Source: Gp13-AA77 sp035516075 (GTDB lineage: Bacteria; Acidobacteriota; Terriglobia; UBA7540). Taken from it: 24,851 nt of DNA. The notes under the pieces are model-generated. The model was not told the DNA's origin and did no database searches. It saw only the letters and a program-made list of their open reading frames with translations. Positions 7,368 through 16,319 of this stretch are shown here, one piece after another. The position numbers and the translations under genes are program-made. Location: the NCBI GenBank assembly GCA_035516075.1, contig DATJAQ010000233.1, positions 1 to 24,851 on the forward strand, written 5' to 3'. Numbering within the stretch: the stretch's first letter is position 1; each line of letters opens with the position of its first letter.

Positions 7368-7553
7368 CAATGACCGTGTCAAACCGGCGGGGATAGGCCC
7401 GAAGGACGCGCCAGGTGCTGAAGAAAAACCGATCCGAGAGCGCCAACCGGCGCAGACGAGACGCGTGATTGGTTATAGTCTCTCTTGCGAGGAACAGCCG
7501 GGGAGTCTGAACTGCGCGGACTCTGCGCTGGTAGCTTCTAGAAACCTCCCGGG

Positions 7554-7593
7554 CGGGTGGCGCCGACATCCCGGAAGCTGCAGGCGCCACCCG
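7554..7593. repeat. GGGTGGCGC-type hairpin element, copy A
   Basis: Arms CGGGTGGCGCC (7554-7564) and GGCGCCACCCG (7583-7593) are perfect 11-base inverted repeats around an 18-base loop whose core is CATCCCGGAAGCTG. Copies at 15559-15596 and 18486-18523 share arms and loop words, so this is a dispersed element. The rest of the 7314-7645 gap holds the leftward promoter and operator and no ORF that I can support. Confidence 0.65.
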
Positions 7594-7645
7594 GCCGCAC
7601 TAACTCCGAGAGCGCGTTCACCGCAGAGCGGAAGGAAACAGATTG

Positions 7646-8788
7646 ATGTTCCGAGGCATGCTGCACGGCGCCGGCGTTGTGGCTTTTGCCGGGACTTGCC
7701 TTCTGAGGCTGCCGCCATTGAGCGCGGCGGCCCAGCAGACCTCGCAAGCTCTTGCGTCTTCGACTTGGCTACCCGCGCGAGGGGCGCCGCCCGATGCGCA
7801 CTACGCCGGACGCGACGCCTGCGCGGAGTGCCATATCGCCGAAGCGCAAACCCAGGCAAACACGCCAATGGGCCGCGCGGCCGAGCCGGCGTCCAGTTGC
7901 GACATCCTCATGAAGCACCCGGTCCTAACCTGCCGGTTCGGCCCCTATTCCTACAAGATCATACGCGAGGGAAACAGTTCCACGTACTTAGTTACCGATG
8001 GCAAGGCGACGGTTTCAGAACCGATCCTGTGGGCGTTTGGCCTCGGAGAGGCTGGGCAGACTTACGTATTTGAGCACGACGGGGCCTACTACCAAAGCCG
8101 GGTAAGCTTCTACACCGGCACTCAGGCTCTCGACCTCACGCTGGGAACCAAAACGGACGTCCACTCGTCGGCGGAGGACGCCCTCGGAGACCGCCTGGAG
8201 GCGCGCGCCGCCCGCGACTGCTTTGCCTGCCATACCACCAACGCCGTCAGCGGCCCCGAGCTTCACGTCCAGACCCTTACGCCCGGCGTCTCTTGTGAGG
8301 CATGTCACGGGCCCGGAGCAGACCACATCACGGCCATCAAAGCCGGCCATGCTGAGCAGGCCTCCATCTTCAATCCCGCCAAGCTTGCGCCGGGCGAGCT
8401 GAACGACTTTTGCGGGTCGTGCCATCGCACCTCGCTGCAAGTGCTAAGGATGGGCATTCACGGCGTGGCCAACGTGCGGTTTCAACCCTATCGCCTCGAG
8501 AACAGCCGCTGCTGGGACCCCGATGACGCGCGAATCGGTTGTCTGGCTTGCCACGACCCGCACCGGCCCCGCGAGCGCGACGCCGCGTTCTACGACGCGA
8601 AGTGCCTCAATTGCCATCCGGCCGCGGGCGCCCGGAGGAACGCGGACCAACCGGGCAAGGTTTGCCGCGTGAGCGGCCACGGGTGCGTGACGTGTCATAT
8701 GCCGAAATACGAACTCCCGGGAGGGCACTTCAAATTCACCGACCACGATATTCGCATCGCGCGGCCAGGCGCTGCCTACCCCGGCTGA
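7646..8788 (+). CDS. Exported seven-haem cytochrome c
   Basis: This 380-residue protein has seven CxxCH haem attachment motifs at Cys59, 192, 217, 256, 299, 320 and 347, and an N-terminal signal peptide (hydrophobic 7-21, AAA-Q cleavage zone about 28-30). It is thus a periplasmic or surface electron-transfer protein related to the c554/multihaem cytochromes, including the typical final CHMPK. The ~125-residue gap between haem 1 and haem 2 is rich in beta-type sequence and probably forms a separate domain. One extra cysteine pair-like stretch (CRVSGHGC) precedes the last haem. The start is ATG 7646, with GGAAGGA 9 bases upstream; the TTG just before it is less likely. Partner reductase or oxidase genes are not in the window, so the substrate is unknown. 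Confidence 0.9.
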   Translation: MFRGMLHGAGVVAFAGTCLLRLPPLSAAAQQTSQALASSTWLPARGAPPDAHYAGRDACAECHIAEAQTQANTPMGRAAEPASSCDILMKHPVLTCRFGPYSYKIIREGNSSTYLVTDGKATVSEPILWAFGLGEAGQTYVFEHDGAYYQSRVSFYTGTQALDLTLGTKTDVHSSAEDALGDRLEARAARDCFACHTTNAVSGPELHVQTLTPGVSCEACHGPGADHITAIKAGHAEQASIFNPAKLAPGELNDFCGSCHRTSLQVLRMGIHGVANVRFQPYRLENSRCWDPDDARIGCLACHDPHRPRERDAAFYDAKCLNCHPAAGARRNADQPGKVCRVSGHGCVTCHMPKYELPGGHFKFTDHDIRIARPGAAYPG

Positions 8789-9058
8789 TTTTCACTCATC
8801 AAAGCAGGGGCGCCGGGCTCACGGTGATGCGATGGCCTCCGGCTGGGGGGCTTGGCTCGGACCCCGCGAAAGGACCCGGCCCCCAAAACGTGTACGACAG
8901 CCGGGGCGAGGACTTAACCGGGCATACGGGCGGCTGCACTGCGCATCAGAGTATCGGGTGGATTGCGGTTACGCTGAAGATCACCGGGCGCCGCCGGTTT
9001 CGGGGTGCAGGAGATCTGCAGCGAAGTACACTACACTGGACCGTCGAAGGGGGATTTG

Positions 9059-9775
9059 ATGGCACCAAAACCGGTCGCAACCCTCGCGCTGGCCGTCTTT
9101 GCCGAGATCTTCCTGGCCAGCCTGGCACTCGGGGCGCAAGCGCAGCAGGCTGCCACGCCCTATCCCAGCATGGCCCCGCTTGACCAATACCTGATCCAGA
9201 ACCCGAATGACGAAATAGCCCTCGCCCGAAGCGCCGCGCCCAAAGCCATCTCGGACAACGCCGAGGTCATGGTCCTCGGCCGGCAAGGGTACACAACGGC
9301 GGTGAAAGGCACGAACGGCTTTGTGTGCGTCGTGGAACGAGGGTGGACGGCCGAGATCGACAATCCCGACTTCTGGAACCCCAAGCTCCGCGGTCCCATC
9401 TGCTTCAACGCGCCGGCCGCGCGGACGTACCTGCCCATCACCCTCGCGAAAACCAGACTGGTGCTGGCCGGCAAGTCGAAAGCCCAAATGTTCGCCGCCA
9501 TGGCCGCCGCCTTCGACGACAAGGAATTGCCTCAGCTCGAGCCTGGCGCGATGTGCTACATGCTGTCGAAGGAAGGCTACCTGAACGATCGAGCCGGGCA
9601 CTGGCACCCGCACCTGATGTTCTTCGTTCCCATCGCCCAAGCCAAAGCCTGGGGCGCCAATCTCGAGGGCTCTCCGATTATCGGCGCCGACGACCCTCAG
9701 GACCGGCTGACGATATTCATGGTTACCGTCGCCAAATGGTCGGACGGTACGCCCGATTCCGCCGGCCGACCCTGA
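9059..9775 (+). CDS. Exported protein of unknown function
   Basis: This 238-residue protein has a signal peptide (Lys4, hydrophobic about 6-22, ALGAQAQQ cleavage zone). The mature part has no motif I can name. It has three cysteines and a conspicuous GHWHPHLMFFVP segment whose clustered histidines could bind metal. The start at ATG 9059 is supported by AAGGGGG five bases upstream. The frame also opens at 9005, but that would spoil the signal peptide. The 270 bases between the cytochrome and this gene show no gene or clear promoter. Co-expression with the cytochrome is possible but not shown. Confidence 0.75.
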   Translation: MAPKPVATLALAVFAEIFLASLALGAQAQQAATPYPSMAPLDQYLIQNPNDEIALARSAAPKAISDNAEVMVLGRQGYTTAVKGTNGFVCVVERGWTAEIDNPDFWNPKLRGPICFNAPAARTYLPITLAKTRLVLAGKSKAQMFAAMAAAFDDKELPQLEPGAMCYMLSKEGYLNDRAGHWHPHLMFFVPIAQAKAWGANLEGSPIIGADDPQDRLTIFMVTVAKWSDGTPDSAGRP

Positions 9776-9841
9776 AATTTTGATTCCCACCGGGCGCTAC
9801 CGGGCAATCCTGAAAACTCTGCCGGCAATGGCAGGATGGAT

Positions 9842-9863
9842 CAGGCCTTTCTTTTCAGGCCTG
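9842..9863. terminator. Hairpin between convergent genes, possible two-way terminator
   Basis: CAGGCCT (9842-9848) pairs with AGGCCTG (9857-9863) around an 8-base T-rich loop in the 118-base gap between convergent stops at 9775 and 9894. No long T-run follows on either strand, so the call is weak. Confidence 0.35.
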
Positions 9864-9893
9864 CGCCAGGCCGGGCGCCGCTTGTCCCACGCC

Positions 9894-12800
9894 TTACTGC
9901 ACCGTAAGTTTCAATCCCACCGTCTGGGTCAAGGTGCCCGATGTCGCCGTCAGTGTCAGGTTGTAGGTGCCCGAGGGCGTCGGGGGCGGTGGCGTCGTCA
10001 TCATGCTGGCGCTCCCGCCGCCGCATCCCACTGCCAGCGCCGCCAGCAGTGCCAGAGCCGTCAGTCCCGCTCCAACTCGACGGCGCCGCCCCGGGCCGCA
10101 GCTCGCGAGCAGGGCCAGCGCCGTAAGAAGCAGCAGCGCCCAGAGCCATTCCTGTGGCCGCGGGGCCGTCGGCCACCGCGGACCCGGCAGGGTCCCAGCC
10201 CGCGTACTCGCCGTCACGGTCACGGTAGCCGAGCCCGATCCACCCGGCGTCAGCGTGGAGGGCGACACCGAGCACGACGTCCCCACCGGCTGTGGCGCCG
10301 CGAAGGCGCAGCTCAGCGAGATCTGCTGCGTGAATCCTCCCTGCGGTGTCAGCGTCACACTGTAGGTGGCAGTTCCGCCCGGCGAAACCGCGGTGGTAGT
10401 GCCACCCTGCCCGGCGGCCAGTGTGAAATCCTCTCCAGTTCCCGTTAGGCCCACCGTCTGGCTGGCACTGCCCACCGCATCGTCCTCCAGGGTCAGGCTC
10501 CCGGAGCGCGAGCCGCCCGCCGTCGGGGTGAACGTCACCTGCACCACGCACTTCTTGCCCGCCGCAAGCGCCGATGTGGTGCTGCAGGTGGTTCCGCTCG
10601 CCGCCACCGCGAAGTCTCCGCTCGCGCTGATCCTGGTGAAGCTCAAATTGGCGTTTCCCCCGTTGGTGATCGTGACGGTCTGGGCCGCGCTCGTGCTGCC
10701 CGCGAGATCCGCCGCATACGTGAGACTCGCCGGCGAGGCCGTCGCGCTCGCGCCCAGGCCAGTGCCGCTCAGCGCCGCTGTCTGAGGGCTGCCCGCGGCG
10801 TCGTCCGTTACGGTCAGCGTGCTGGTGCGGCTTCCGATTGCCGTGGGCTTGAACGTCACCATCACGGTGCACGTCCCGCCCGCCCCCACCGAGCCGCCGC
10901 AGGTGCTGGTTTCGCTGAAGTCGCCCGCATTGGTGCCGCCGACGGCAATCGATGTGATGGTGAGCGCCGCGGTGCCCGTGTTGGTGATCGTCGCCTCTTT
11001 CACCGGGCTCGCCGTGCCCACGTTCTGGTTGGTGAAACTGAGGCTCGCGGGCGATAAAGACGCCGCCGGCGCCACGCCCGTGCCCGCCAGGGCCACCGTC
11101 TGCGCGCTGCCCGAGGTGCCGCCGTTGTTGTCCGTCAACGTCAGCGTCGCGCTGCGCGCACCGGTGGCGGACGGCGTGAAGGTGAGGTTGATCGCGCAAC
11201 TCGCTCCGGCTGCCACTGAACTACCGCAGTTGTTGCTCTCGGCAAAATCGGCGGCATTCGCGCCACTCAGCGCGATGCTCGTGATGCTCAGGGCCGCCGT
11301 GCCCGAATTGGTGAGTGTCAAGGCTTGCGCGGCGCTCGCGGTGCCCACGAGCTGGTTGCCGAAGGCCGGCAGAGTCGCCGGATTGAGCGTCACCGCCGGC
11401 GCCACCCCCGTGCCCGAGAGCGACGCCGTCTGCGCGCTGCCCGACACTCCATTACTGTTGTCGGTGACGGTGAGCGTTCCGCTCCGCGTCCCGGTGGCCG
11501 CGGGCTTGAACGTAACGCTAATCGCACAGCTTCCTCCCGCCACCACCGAACTCCCGCAGTTGTTGGTCTGGGCGAAGTCGCCGCCGTTCGCGCCGCTCAC
11601 GGCGATGCTCGTGATCGTCAGCGCCGCCTTCCCGGTATTGCTCAAGGTCAAGGCCTGCGCCGCGCTCACGGTATGGACAAGTTGATTGCCGAAACTCAGG
11701 CTAGCCGGTGCAAGGCTCGCCGCCGGAGCAGTTCCGGTGCCGCTCAGGCTGACGGTCTGCGCGCTACCATCCACGCCGTTGCTGTCGTCGTTGACGGTCA
11801 AGGTGGCGCTGCGCGCACCGGTGGCCGAGGGCGTGAAGGTCACGTTGATCGTGCAACTCCCTCCCGCCGCCACCGAACTGCCGCAATTGTTGGTCTGGGA
11901 GAAATCAGCACCGTTCGCGCCGCTCAGCGCGATGCTCGAAATGGTGAGCGCCGCCGTCCCGGTGTTGCTGAGCGCCACCGCTTGCTCCGAGTTCGCCGTG
12001 CCCACGAACTGATTGCCGAAGCTGAGGCTCGACGGCGAAACGCCGGCAACGGGTGCAACGCCGGTGCCTGTCAATCCCACCGTTTGAGGATTCTCATAAG
12101 CGTTGTCAGATATTGTGATCGTGCCGGTCCGTGTTCCACTGACCGTGGGTGAGAACGTCACTCTGACCGTGCAACTCTCCCCGGCAGCGAGCGAGCCGGC
12201 ACAAGTAGTCGTGCCCGCAAAATCACCCGTAATGCTGACGCTGCTGAACGTGAGGGGCTCGTTCCCCGTATTCGTAACGGTCTCTGTTTGCGACGCGCTG
12301 GTGGTGCCGACAAGCTGGTCGCCGTAGGTCAGGCTCCCCGGGGACAAGCCAACGCCAGGGCCAAGCCCCGTGCCGCTCAGTGCGATGACTTGCGGGCTCC
12401 CCGCTGCGTTGTCAGTTATGGTAATCGTTCCCGCCCGGGTTCCGCCGCTGGTGGGCGTGAAGGTGACGAGCACCTGGCATTGTGCCCCCACGCCAAGGTG
12501 ATCTCCACACGCGTTTGTTTCAGCAAAGTCTCCATTCACCGTGATGCTCTCCAACGAGAGCCCGGCGTTGCTGATCTCGCTCACGTTCAGCGTCTGAGCC
12601 GAACTCGTCACTCCCACGTTCTGAGTGCCGAAGCTCATTGATGCTGGCGACAATGCTATGGCGGGGCTGCTTTCGTAAACAAAAGTGTCGTTGAGGTAGA
12701 GACCGGCAAAGGCCAGGTCCGGAGTGCCGTCGCCGTTAAAATCCGCCGCGGCAAGAGAAGCCTCGTCAGCGTAGTCGCCCGTGGCCAACCCAACTGGTGC

Positions 12801-14864
12801 CTGGAAGGTGCCATCGCCGTTTCCGAGGAGCACCAGCGGCGGACCCACGGTACCTCCCTGATACCCCGCCAAGAAGTCGAGCTTGCCATCGCCGTTGAAA
12901 TCGCCGGCTACAGAGGCATTGCATGGTATGGTCGGCCCGGAATTGATGGCAGCCGCAAAGGTCCCGTCGCCGTTGCCCAGGAGCACGGACATGCCGTCGA
13001 ACGTTCCCGCCGCAAGGTCGATGTTCCCGTTTCCGTTAAAGTCGCCGGCAACCATGCAACCCGCATTCTGACCCAGCGTGTACGGAACCGCGGGGCGGAA
13101 GGTCCCGTCGCCGTTCCCAAGCAGGACGTAGGCAGTGCTCGAGGGCACCGAAGATTCCAGGACTGCAAGATCAGTTGCGCCGTCTTTATTGAAATCGCCC
13201 GTCACAACGTATGCGAACGGTCCTCCCACGTTTGCGCCTGTGGAACCGCTGAGTTGAAATGTTCCATCGCCTCGACCGAGGAAAATCAACGTCGTGGGAT
13301 TGTTCATGTCATCGAAGCCGGGTGCTGCTACGTCGAGCTTTCCATCTCCGTTGAAGTCGGCAATCGCCATCGTTGCGTCGGTGACCTGGGCCGACGTCGT
13401 AACCGGCTGCTCGAAGCTTCCGTCGCCATTTCCTAAGTAAGTGACAAGGCCTGTTTGATTTTCGCTGATATCATTCACCAGAAGATCTGCCTTGCCGTCG
13501 CCATTGAAGTCGCCAGCGGCAATTGCTCGCGGTCCCACATTACCCACCAGGCTGACCACTGGGGAGCCGAAGCCGCCGTGGCCATCGTTAAGCAGGGCTC
13601 CAAATCCGCCGATGACCGAGTTCGACACCAAGTCCACGAAACCATCCCCATTGAGGTCTACCGCCGCTGACACGGAGGCCGTCGCTGAGTTGGGATATGA
13701 GTTGATAATTCCGAAGTTGCCGTCTCCGTCAGCGATTACGACCGAGATGCCGCCGAAATACCCGGACGGGGTCACGGCGACCAGGTCCAGATACGAATCC
13801 CCATTGATGTCAGCGGCTGCCAGCCCTGTACCGCCAAGCGCCACGCTGGTATACAGAGGGGTCTTGAAACTCCCATCGCCGTTGCCCAGATATATCCCAA
13901 CTCCTGTGCTGTACGCTGAATAGCCGATGGCCAGATCGAGATAACCGTCACGGTTGAAGTCTTGGGCAACGATGCTGGTTGCGTCGGACGCGGCCGCGAC
14001 CTCAACCGGCGCACCGAAAGTGCCGTCTCCCTTGCCGAGGCTCACACTCGCGCCTGCCGTACAGTAACTGCCCGTTGGCGAGCCGAGCGCTATATCCACC
14101 AGCCCGTCTTTGTTGAAATCGCCCAGCGCAATCGTGCTGCAGTGGCCGCCCGAGTTGGAATCGACCCGGCTGAACGTTCCGTCCCCGTTGCCGAGCAGGG
14201 CCGATATGTTGGGGCTCGAACGATGCGTAACCACGAGGTCCGGCTTGTGGTCGCTGTTCAGGTCCCCCACGGCGAGAGCCTCCGCCGAACCTGTCGTACC
14301 GACACTGCCTCCCGATCGGAGCGTCCCGTCCCCATTGCCCAATAGCAAGGAAACCGAACCGTCGTCGTTTGTCACGGCGAGGTCGAGCTTTCCATCGCCA
14401 TTGAAATCGGCGGAAACGATAGCCGTCGGATCCGCGCCGACTGAGTAAGCTACGGCGTTGGCAAAAGTCCCATCGCCATTTCCGAGTAGAATTGAAAGCG
14501 TGTTGTCGCTTTGGTTGACGACCGCGAGATCCGGTTTCCCGTCGCCGTTGAAATCCCCATCCACCAGGGCCGCCGGATACATCCCTACGTTGTAGTCGGT
14601 CTTGGCGCCGAAGCCTGCACCGAGCGTCCCTAGCAGTATCGAGACGGTGTTATCGTTCCCGTTTGCAACGGCCAGATCCGCCAGGCCGTCTTCATTGAAG
14701 TCGGCTACAATTACGGCGACGGTCCCGCCGCCTCCGGTGAAATCGGCGTGATTGTACACGTAGGTTTGCGCACTACAGGTGGCAACACCAAGGGCAAGTT
14801 CTGAAACAAATAGCACAATCGCGGGCAGCAGATGCCTCGCCGAAATCCTCTCCCTTGGGCTCAT
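9894..14864 (-). CDS. Giant exoprotein: FG-GAP/VCBS propeller plus choice-of-anchor-D repeats with membrane tail
   Basis: The protein has 1656 residues. A signal peptide (MSPRERIS then hydrophobic 12-32, CSAQ) is followed by 14 FG-GAP/VCBS-type repeats, about residues 45-730. Each carries a calcium-loop-like DFNGDGxxDL motif and most end in LLGNGDGTF, so beta-propeller(s) are expected. Residues ~735-1475 hold seven ~105-residue choice-of-anchor-D (HYDIN/ASPM-like) Ig repeats, each with SxSFGNQxVGT and a conserved Cys pair and ending LSGTG. An Ig-like unit follows. Then come two hydrophobic segments (about 1572-1587 and 1597-1610) separated by GPGRRRR, an internal lipobox-like AVGCGGGS and a final ~45-residue beta segment. 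It is probably a cell-surface adhesin or glycan-binding protein. The start is ATG 14864 with AGGGGGG nearby; GTG 14888 is less likely. Confidence 0.88.
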   Translation of the reverse strand: MSPRERISARHLLPAIVLFVSELALGVATCSAQTYVYNHADFTGGGGTVAVIVADFNEDGLADLAVANGNDNTVSILLGTLGAGFGAKTDYNVGMYPAALVDGDFNGDGKPDLAVVNQSDNTLSILLGNGDGTFANAVAYSVGADPTAIVSADFNGDGKLDLAVTNDDGSVSLLLGNGDGTLRSGGSVGTTGSAEALAVGDLNSDHKPDLVVTHRSSPNISALLGNGDGTFSRVDSNSGGHCSTIALGDFNKDGLVDIALGSPTGSYCTAGASVSLGKGDGTFGAPVEVAAASDATSIVAQDFNRDGYLDLAIGYSAYSTGVGIYLGNGDGSFKTPLYTSVALGGTGLAAADINGDSYLDLVAVTPSGYFGGISVVIADGDGNFGIINSYPNSATASVSAAVDLNGDGFVDLVSNSVIGGFGALLNDGHGGFGSPVVSLVGNVGPRAIAAGDFNGDGKADLLVNDISENQTGLVTYLGNGDGSFEQPVTTSAQVTDATMAIADFNGDGKLDVAAPGFDDMNNPTTLIFLGRGDGTFQLSGSTGANVGGPFAYVVTGDFNKDGATDLAVLESSVPSSTAYVLLGNGDGTFRPAVPYTLGQNAGCMVAGDFNGNGNIDLAAGTFDGMSVLLGNGDGTFAAAINSGPTIPCNASVAGDFNGDGKLDFLAGYQGGTVGPPLVLLGNGDGTFQAPVGLATGDYADEASLAAADFNGDGTPDLAFAGLYLNDTFVYESSPAIALSPASMSFGTQNVGVTSSAQTLNVSEISNAGLSLESITVNGDFAETNACGDHLGVGAQCQVLVTFTPTSGGTRAGTITITDNAAGSPQVIALSGTGLGPGVGLSPGSLTYGDQLVGTTSASQTETVTNTGNEPLTFSSVSITGDFAGTTTCAGSLAAGESCTVRVTFSPTVSGTRTGTITISDNAYENPQTVGLTGTGVAPVAGVSPSSLSFGNQFVGTANSEQAVALSNTGTAALTISSIALSGANGADFSQTNNCGSSVAAGGSCTINVTFTPSATGARSATLTVNDDSNGVDGSAQTVSLSGTGTAPAASLAPASLSFGNQLVHTVSAAQALTLSNTGKAALTITSIAVSGANGGDFAQTNNCGSSVVAGGSCAISVTFKPAATGTRSGTLTVTDNSNGVSGSAQTASLSGTGVAPAVTLNPATLPAFGNQLVGTASAAQALTLTNSGTAALSITSIALSGANAADFAESNNCGSSVAAGASCAINLTFTPSATGARSATLTLTDNNGGTSGSAQTVALAGTGVAPAASLSPASLSFTNQNVGTASPVKEATITNTGTAALTITSIAVGGTNAGDFSETSTCGGSVGAGGTCTVMVTFKPTAIGSRTSTLTVTDDAAGSPQTAALSGTGLGASATASPASLTYAADLAGSTSAAQTVTITNGGNANLSFTRISASGDFAVAASGTTCSTTSALAAGKKCVVQVTFTPTAGGSRSGSLTLEDDAVGSASQTVGLTGTGEDFTLAAGQGGTTTAVSPGGTATYSVTLTPQGGFTQQISLSCAFAAPQPVGTSCSVSPSTLTPGGSGSATVTVTASTRAGTLPGPRWPTAPRPQEWLWALLLLTALALLASCGPGRRRRVGAGLTALALLAALAVGCGGGSASMMTTPPPPTPSGTYNLTLTATSGTLTQTVGLKLTVQ

Positions 14865-15558
14865 TGATCCCCCCTCTTGGTCAGGCACCAGCGAAGCTGG
14901 AAACTAGCTCGCCGGGTAGATTGTCTCTCAGTTCCCGGTGTACGGATGCTCATCACAGATCTCGGCAGCGTAATGGCTACGCAATTCCTGCTGGCAAACC
15001 CTGGCGCACTTACCCACAATGGCCGGCGCTACTGGCAGCACAACCTGTTTGTTCCTCCAACACTCGCGTCGTGCCCTAGCTCGGTTCTTCATGGCAGTCA
15101 ACACGAATCGATCCTTATCGGAATCGCCATTCTCTACTGCGGTTATGCTCCGCAGCATGGGTCTGACTTCCAGTGAATGCAACCTCCAGTCGGGTTAACG
15201 TCGCTGCATGTCTCGCTGGACGACACTCGGCGTCGTTACCTCGCTTGCGCCGCACTCTACTGTTGGCCATGGATCCCGTGGAGCGATTGGAACTGGGGCT
15301 GCGAACAAGGGTAACGGTTTTAGGTTGCCTCCTCACGCCTGATCGCGCACGAACCGGCACGCCTCCCACGGAACGTGAACACGCAAACTATTCCCAAAGC
15401 CTGCTGCACTACCGGGTGAACTTCAGTGAGCCGGCGCACGCCTGCGTGTGACCGTGAACACCTCAAGGACGATCCGACAAGGTAGGGTGGGGCCCTCCCC
15501 TAGTGAGCGGCGTGTAGAAGCTTGCTCGACGCAGGCGTGGCACAGGGCCGAAGCACGC

Positions 15559-15596
15559 GGGTGGCGCAGACATCCTTTCTGAGGTAGGCGCCTCCC
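15559..15596. repeat. GGGTGGCGC-type hairpin element, copy C (degenerate)
   Basis: GGGTGGCGC (15559-15567) and GGCGCCTCCC (15587-15596) are inverted arms with one mismatch. The loop begins AGACATCC, as in copy A. The element is otherwise more eroded than the copies at 7554 and 18486. Confidence 0.5.
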
Positions 15597-15778
15597 GACC
15601 CAAGGCTCAGGGGAGGCTGTAGGTGAATGGGGCGCGGGGGCAGCACAACCCCAGGGTGGAATCGGCATTTGGGAACCGAAGTCCACGCCATCTCTGCCCC
15701 CGTGCGGCTGCGGGGTAGTAGGCCGCAGCTTGATTCCGAAATCATACTCCAATTTTTCGGAACTTGCCGCCAAAACAA

Positions 15779-15812
15779 ATCCCCGCCAAGGGGTGAACCT
15801 GGAGGCGGGGAT
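15779..15812 (-). terminator. Rho-independent terminator candidate, leftward
   Basis: ATCCCCGCC (15779-15787) and GGCGGGGAT (15804-15812) form a perfect 9-base stem. Reading leftward the stem is followed at once by TTGTTTT. It lies about 180 bases after the higA stop on the same strand and may end the higBA transcript. Confidence 0.5.
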
Positions 15813-15993
15813 CGAACCGGCACGCCCTGGAGGGAGGGCCGGATGCCGACTCGCCACGACGATAGACCCGGGCGTTCGGCCCGTCAAAAGAGCTTTTGTG
15901 CCAGAAATTCTTCTAATGACACCGGTAGCAGCCCGCGGTGGCGTGAAGGGTTCGGCTGTCGGACATCAACAAAGGCCCGGGCGGTTAGATGGG

Positions 15994-16311
15994 CTATGCG
16001 GCCGGCGAATGAACCTCACCGCCCGCGCGCGCATTGCAGCGGCGAATGGACTTGATTCCCGCGCCCAACTCCTTTTCGGCCAGGCGAAGCTCGTAGACCT
16101 GTTGCAGGTTCATCCAGAACTCGGCGCTCGTCCCAAAATAGCGGGCGAGGCGCAAAGCGGTGTCGGCCGTAACCGCGCGGGTACCGTGCAGTATACCCGT
16201 TACCCGGTTGGGAGGCACCTGAATCTCACGGGCCAACTGCGCGGCCGTGATGCCCAGGGCGCCGATGGCGTCGGCCAGGTGTTCACCCGGATGGATGGCA
16301 GTGCGCGGCAT
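15994..16311 (-). CDS. higA: HigA-type antitoxin (XRE helix-turn-helix)
   Basis: HigA neutralises the HigB mRNA interferase and represses the operon by binding its promoter. The 105-residue protein shows the family pattern HPGEHLADAIGALGI, LAREIQVPPNRVTGILHGTR (the helix-turn-helix) and TADTALRLARYFGTSAEFW, followed by LQQVYELRLAEKELG. The start is ATG 16311, with GAGGTGA just upstream and the toxin stop only 8 bases before it, so the two are translated together in toxin-first order, as usual for higBA. The C-terminal ~18 residues after KELG are not part of the common core. It looks intact. Confidence 0.95.
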   Translation of the reverse strand: MPRTAIHPGEHLADAIGALGITAAQLAREIQVPPNRVTGILHGTRAVTADTALRLARYFGTSAEFWMNLQQVYELRLAEKELGAGIKSIRRCNARAGGEVHSPAA

Positions 16312-16319
16312 AGTTCACC

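Larger units (their letters stand above)
14889..15993. other. 1.1-kb region without a supportable gene
   Basis: Only short overlapping frames occur, on both strands, with no ribosome site, domain or consistent codon pattern. Within it I can support a hairpin element (15559-15596) and a terminator-like hairpin (15779-15812). The right half reads like decayed or repeat-derived DNA, for example the word GTAGGGTGG at 15482-15490, which recurs at 23543-23551. The leftward exoprotein promoter should lie at the left end, but I could not identify convincing boxes. Confidence 0.5.

Noticed and set aside
9841..11199. Long antisense ORFs opposite the exoprotein and yidC (for example 19474-20964)
   Set aside because: They mirror the codon bias of real genes on the other strand and contain no coherent domain.
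14928..15182. 84-residue minus-strand ORF upstream of the exoprotein
   Set aside because: It has a TTG start, no ribosome site, no domain and overlapping ORFs on both strands, so there is no positive support.
15800..15870. tRNA-like T-arm on the minus strand (GGTTCGATCCCCGCC)
   Set aside because: The T-loop looks right, but the T-stem has a mismatch and no matching 5' acceptor strand or anticodon arm can be placed upstream. It could be a tRNA relic. The same bases form part of a terminator-like hairpin.
15423..15887. 154-residue minus-strand ORF
   Set aside because: It runs through the hairpin repeat and the terminator-like stem, has no ribosome site or recognisable domain, and reads like translated repeat and tRNA-like DNA.
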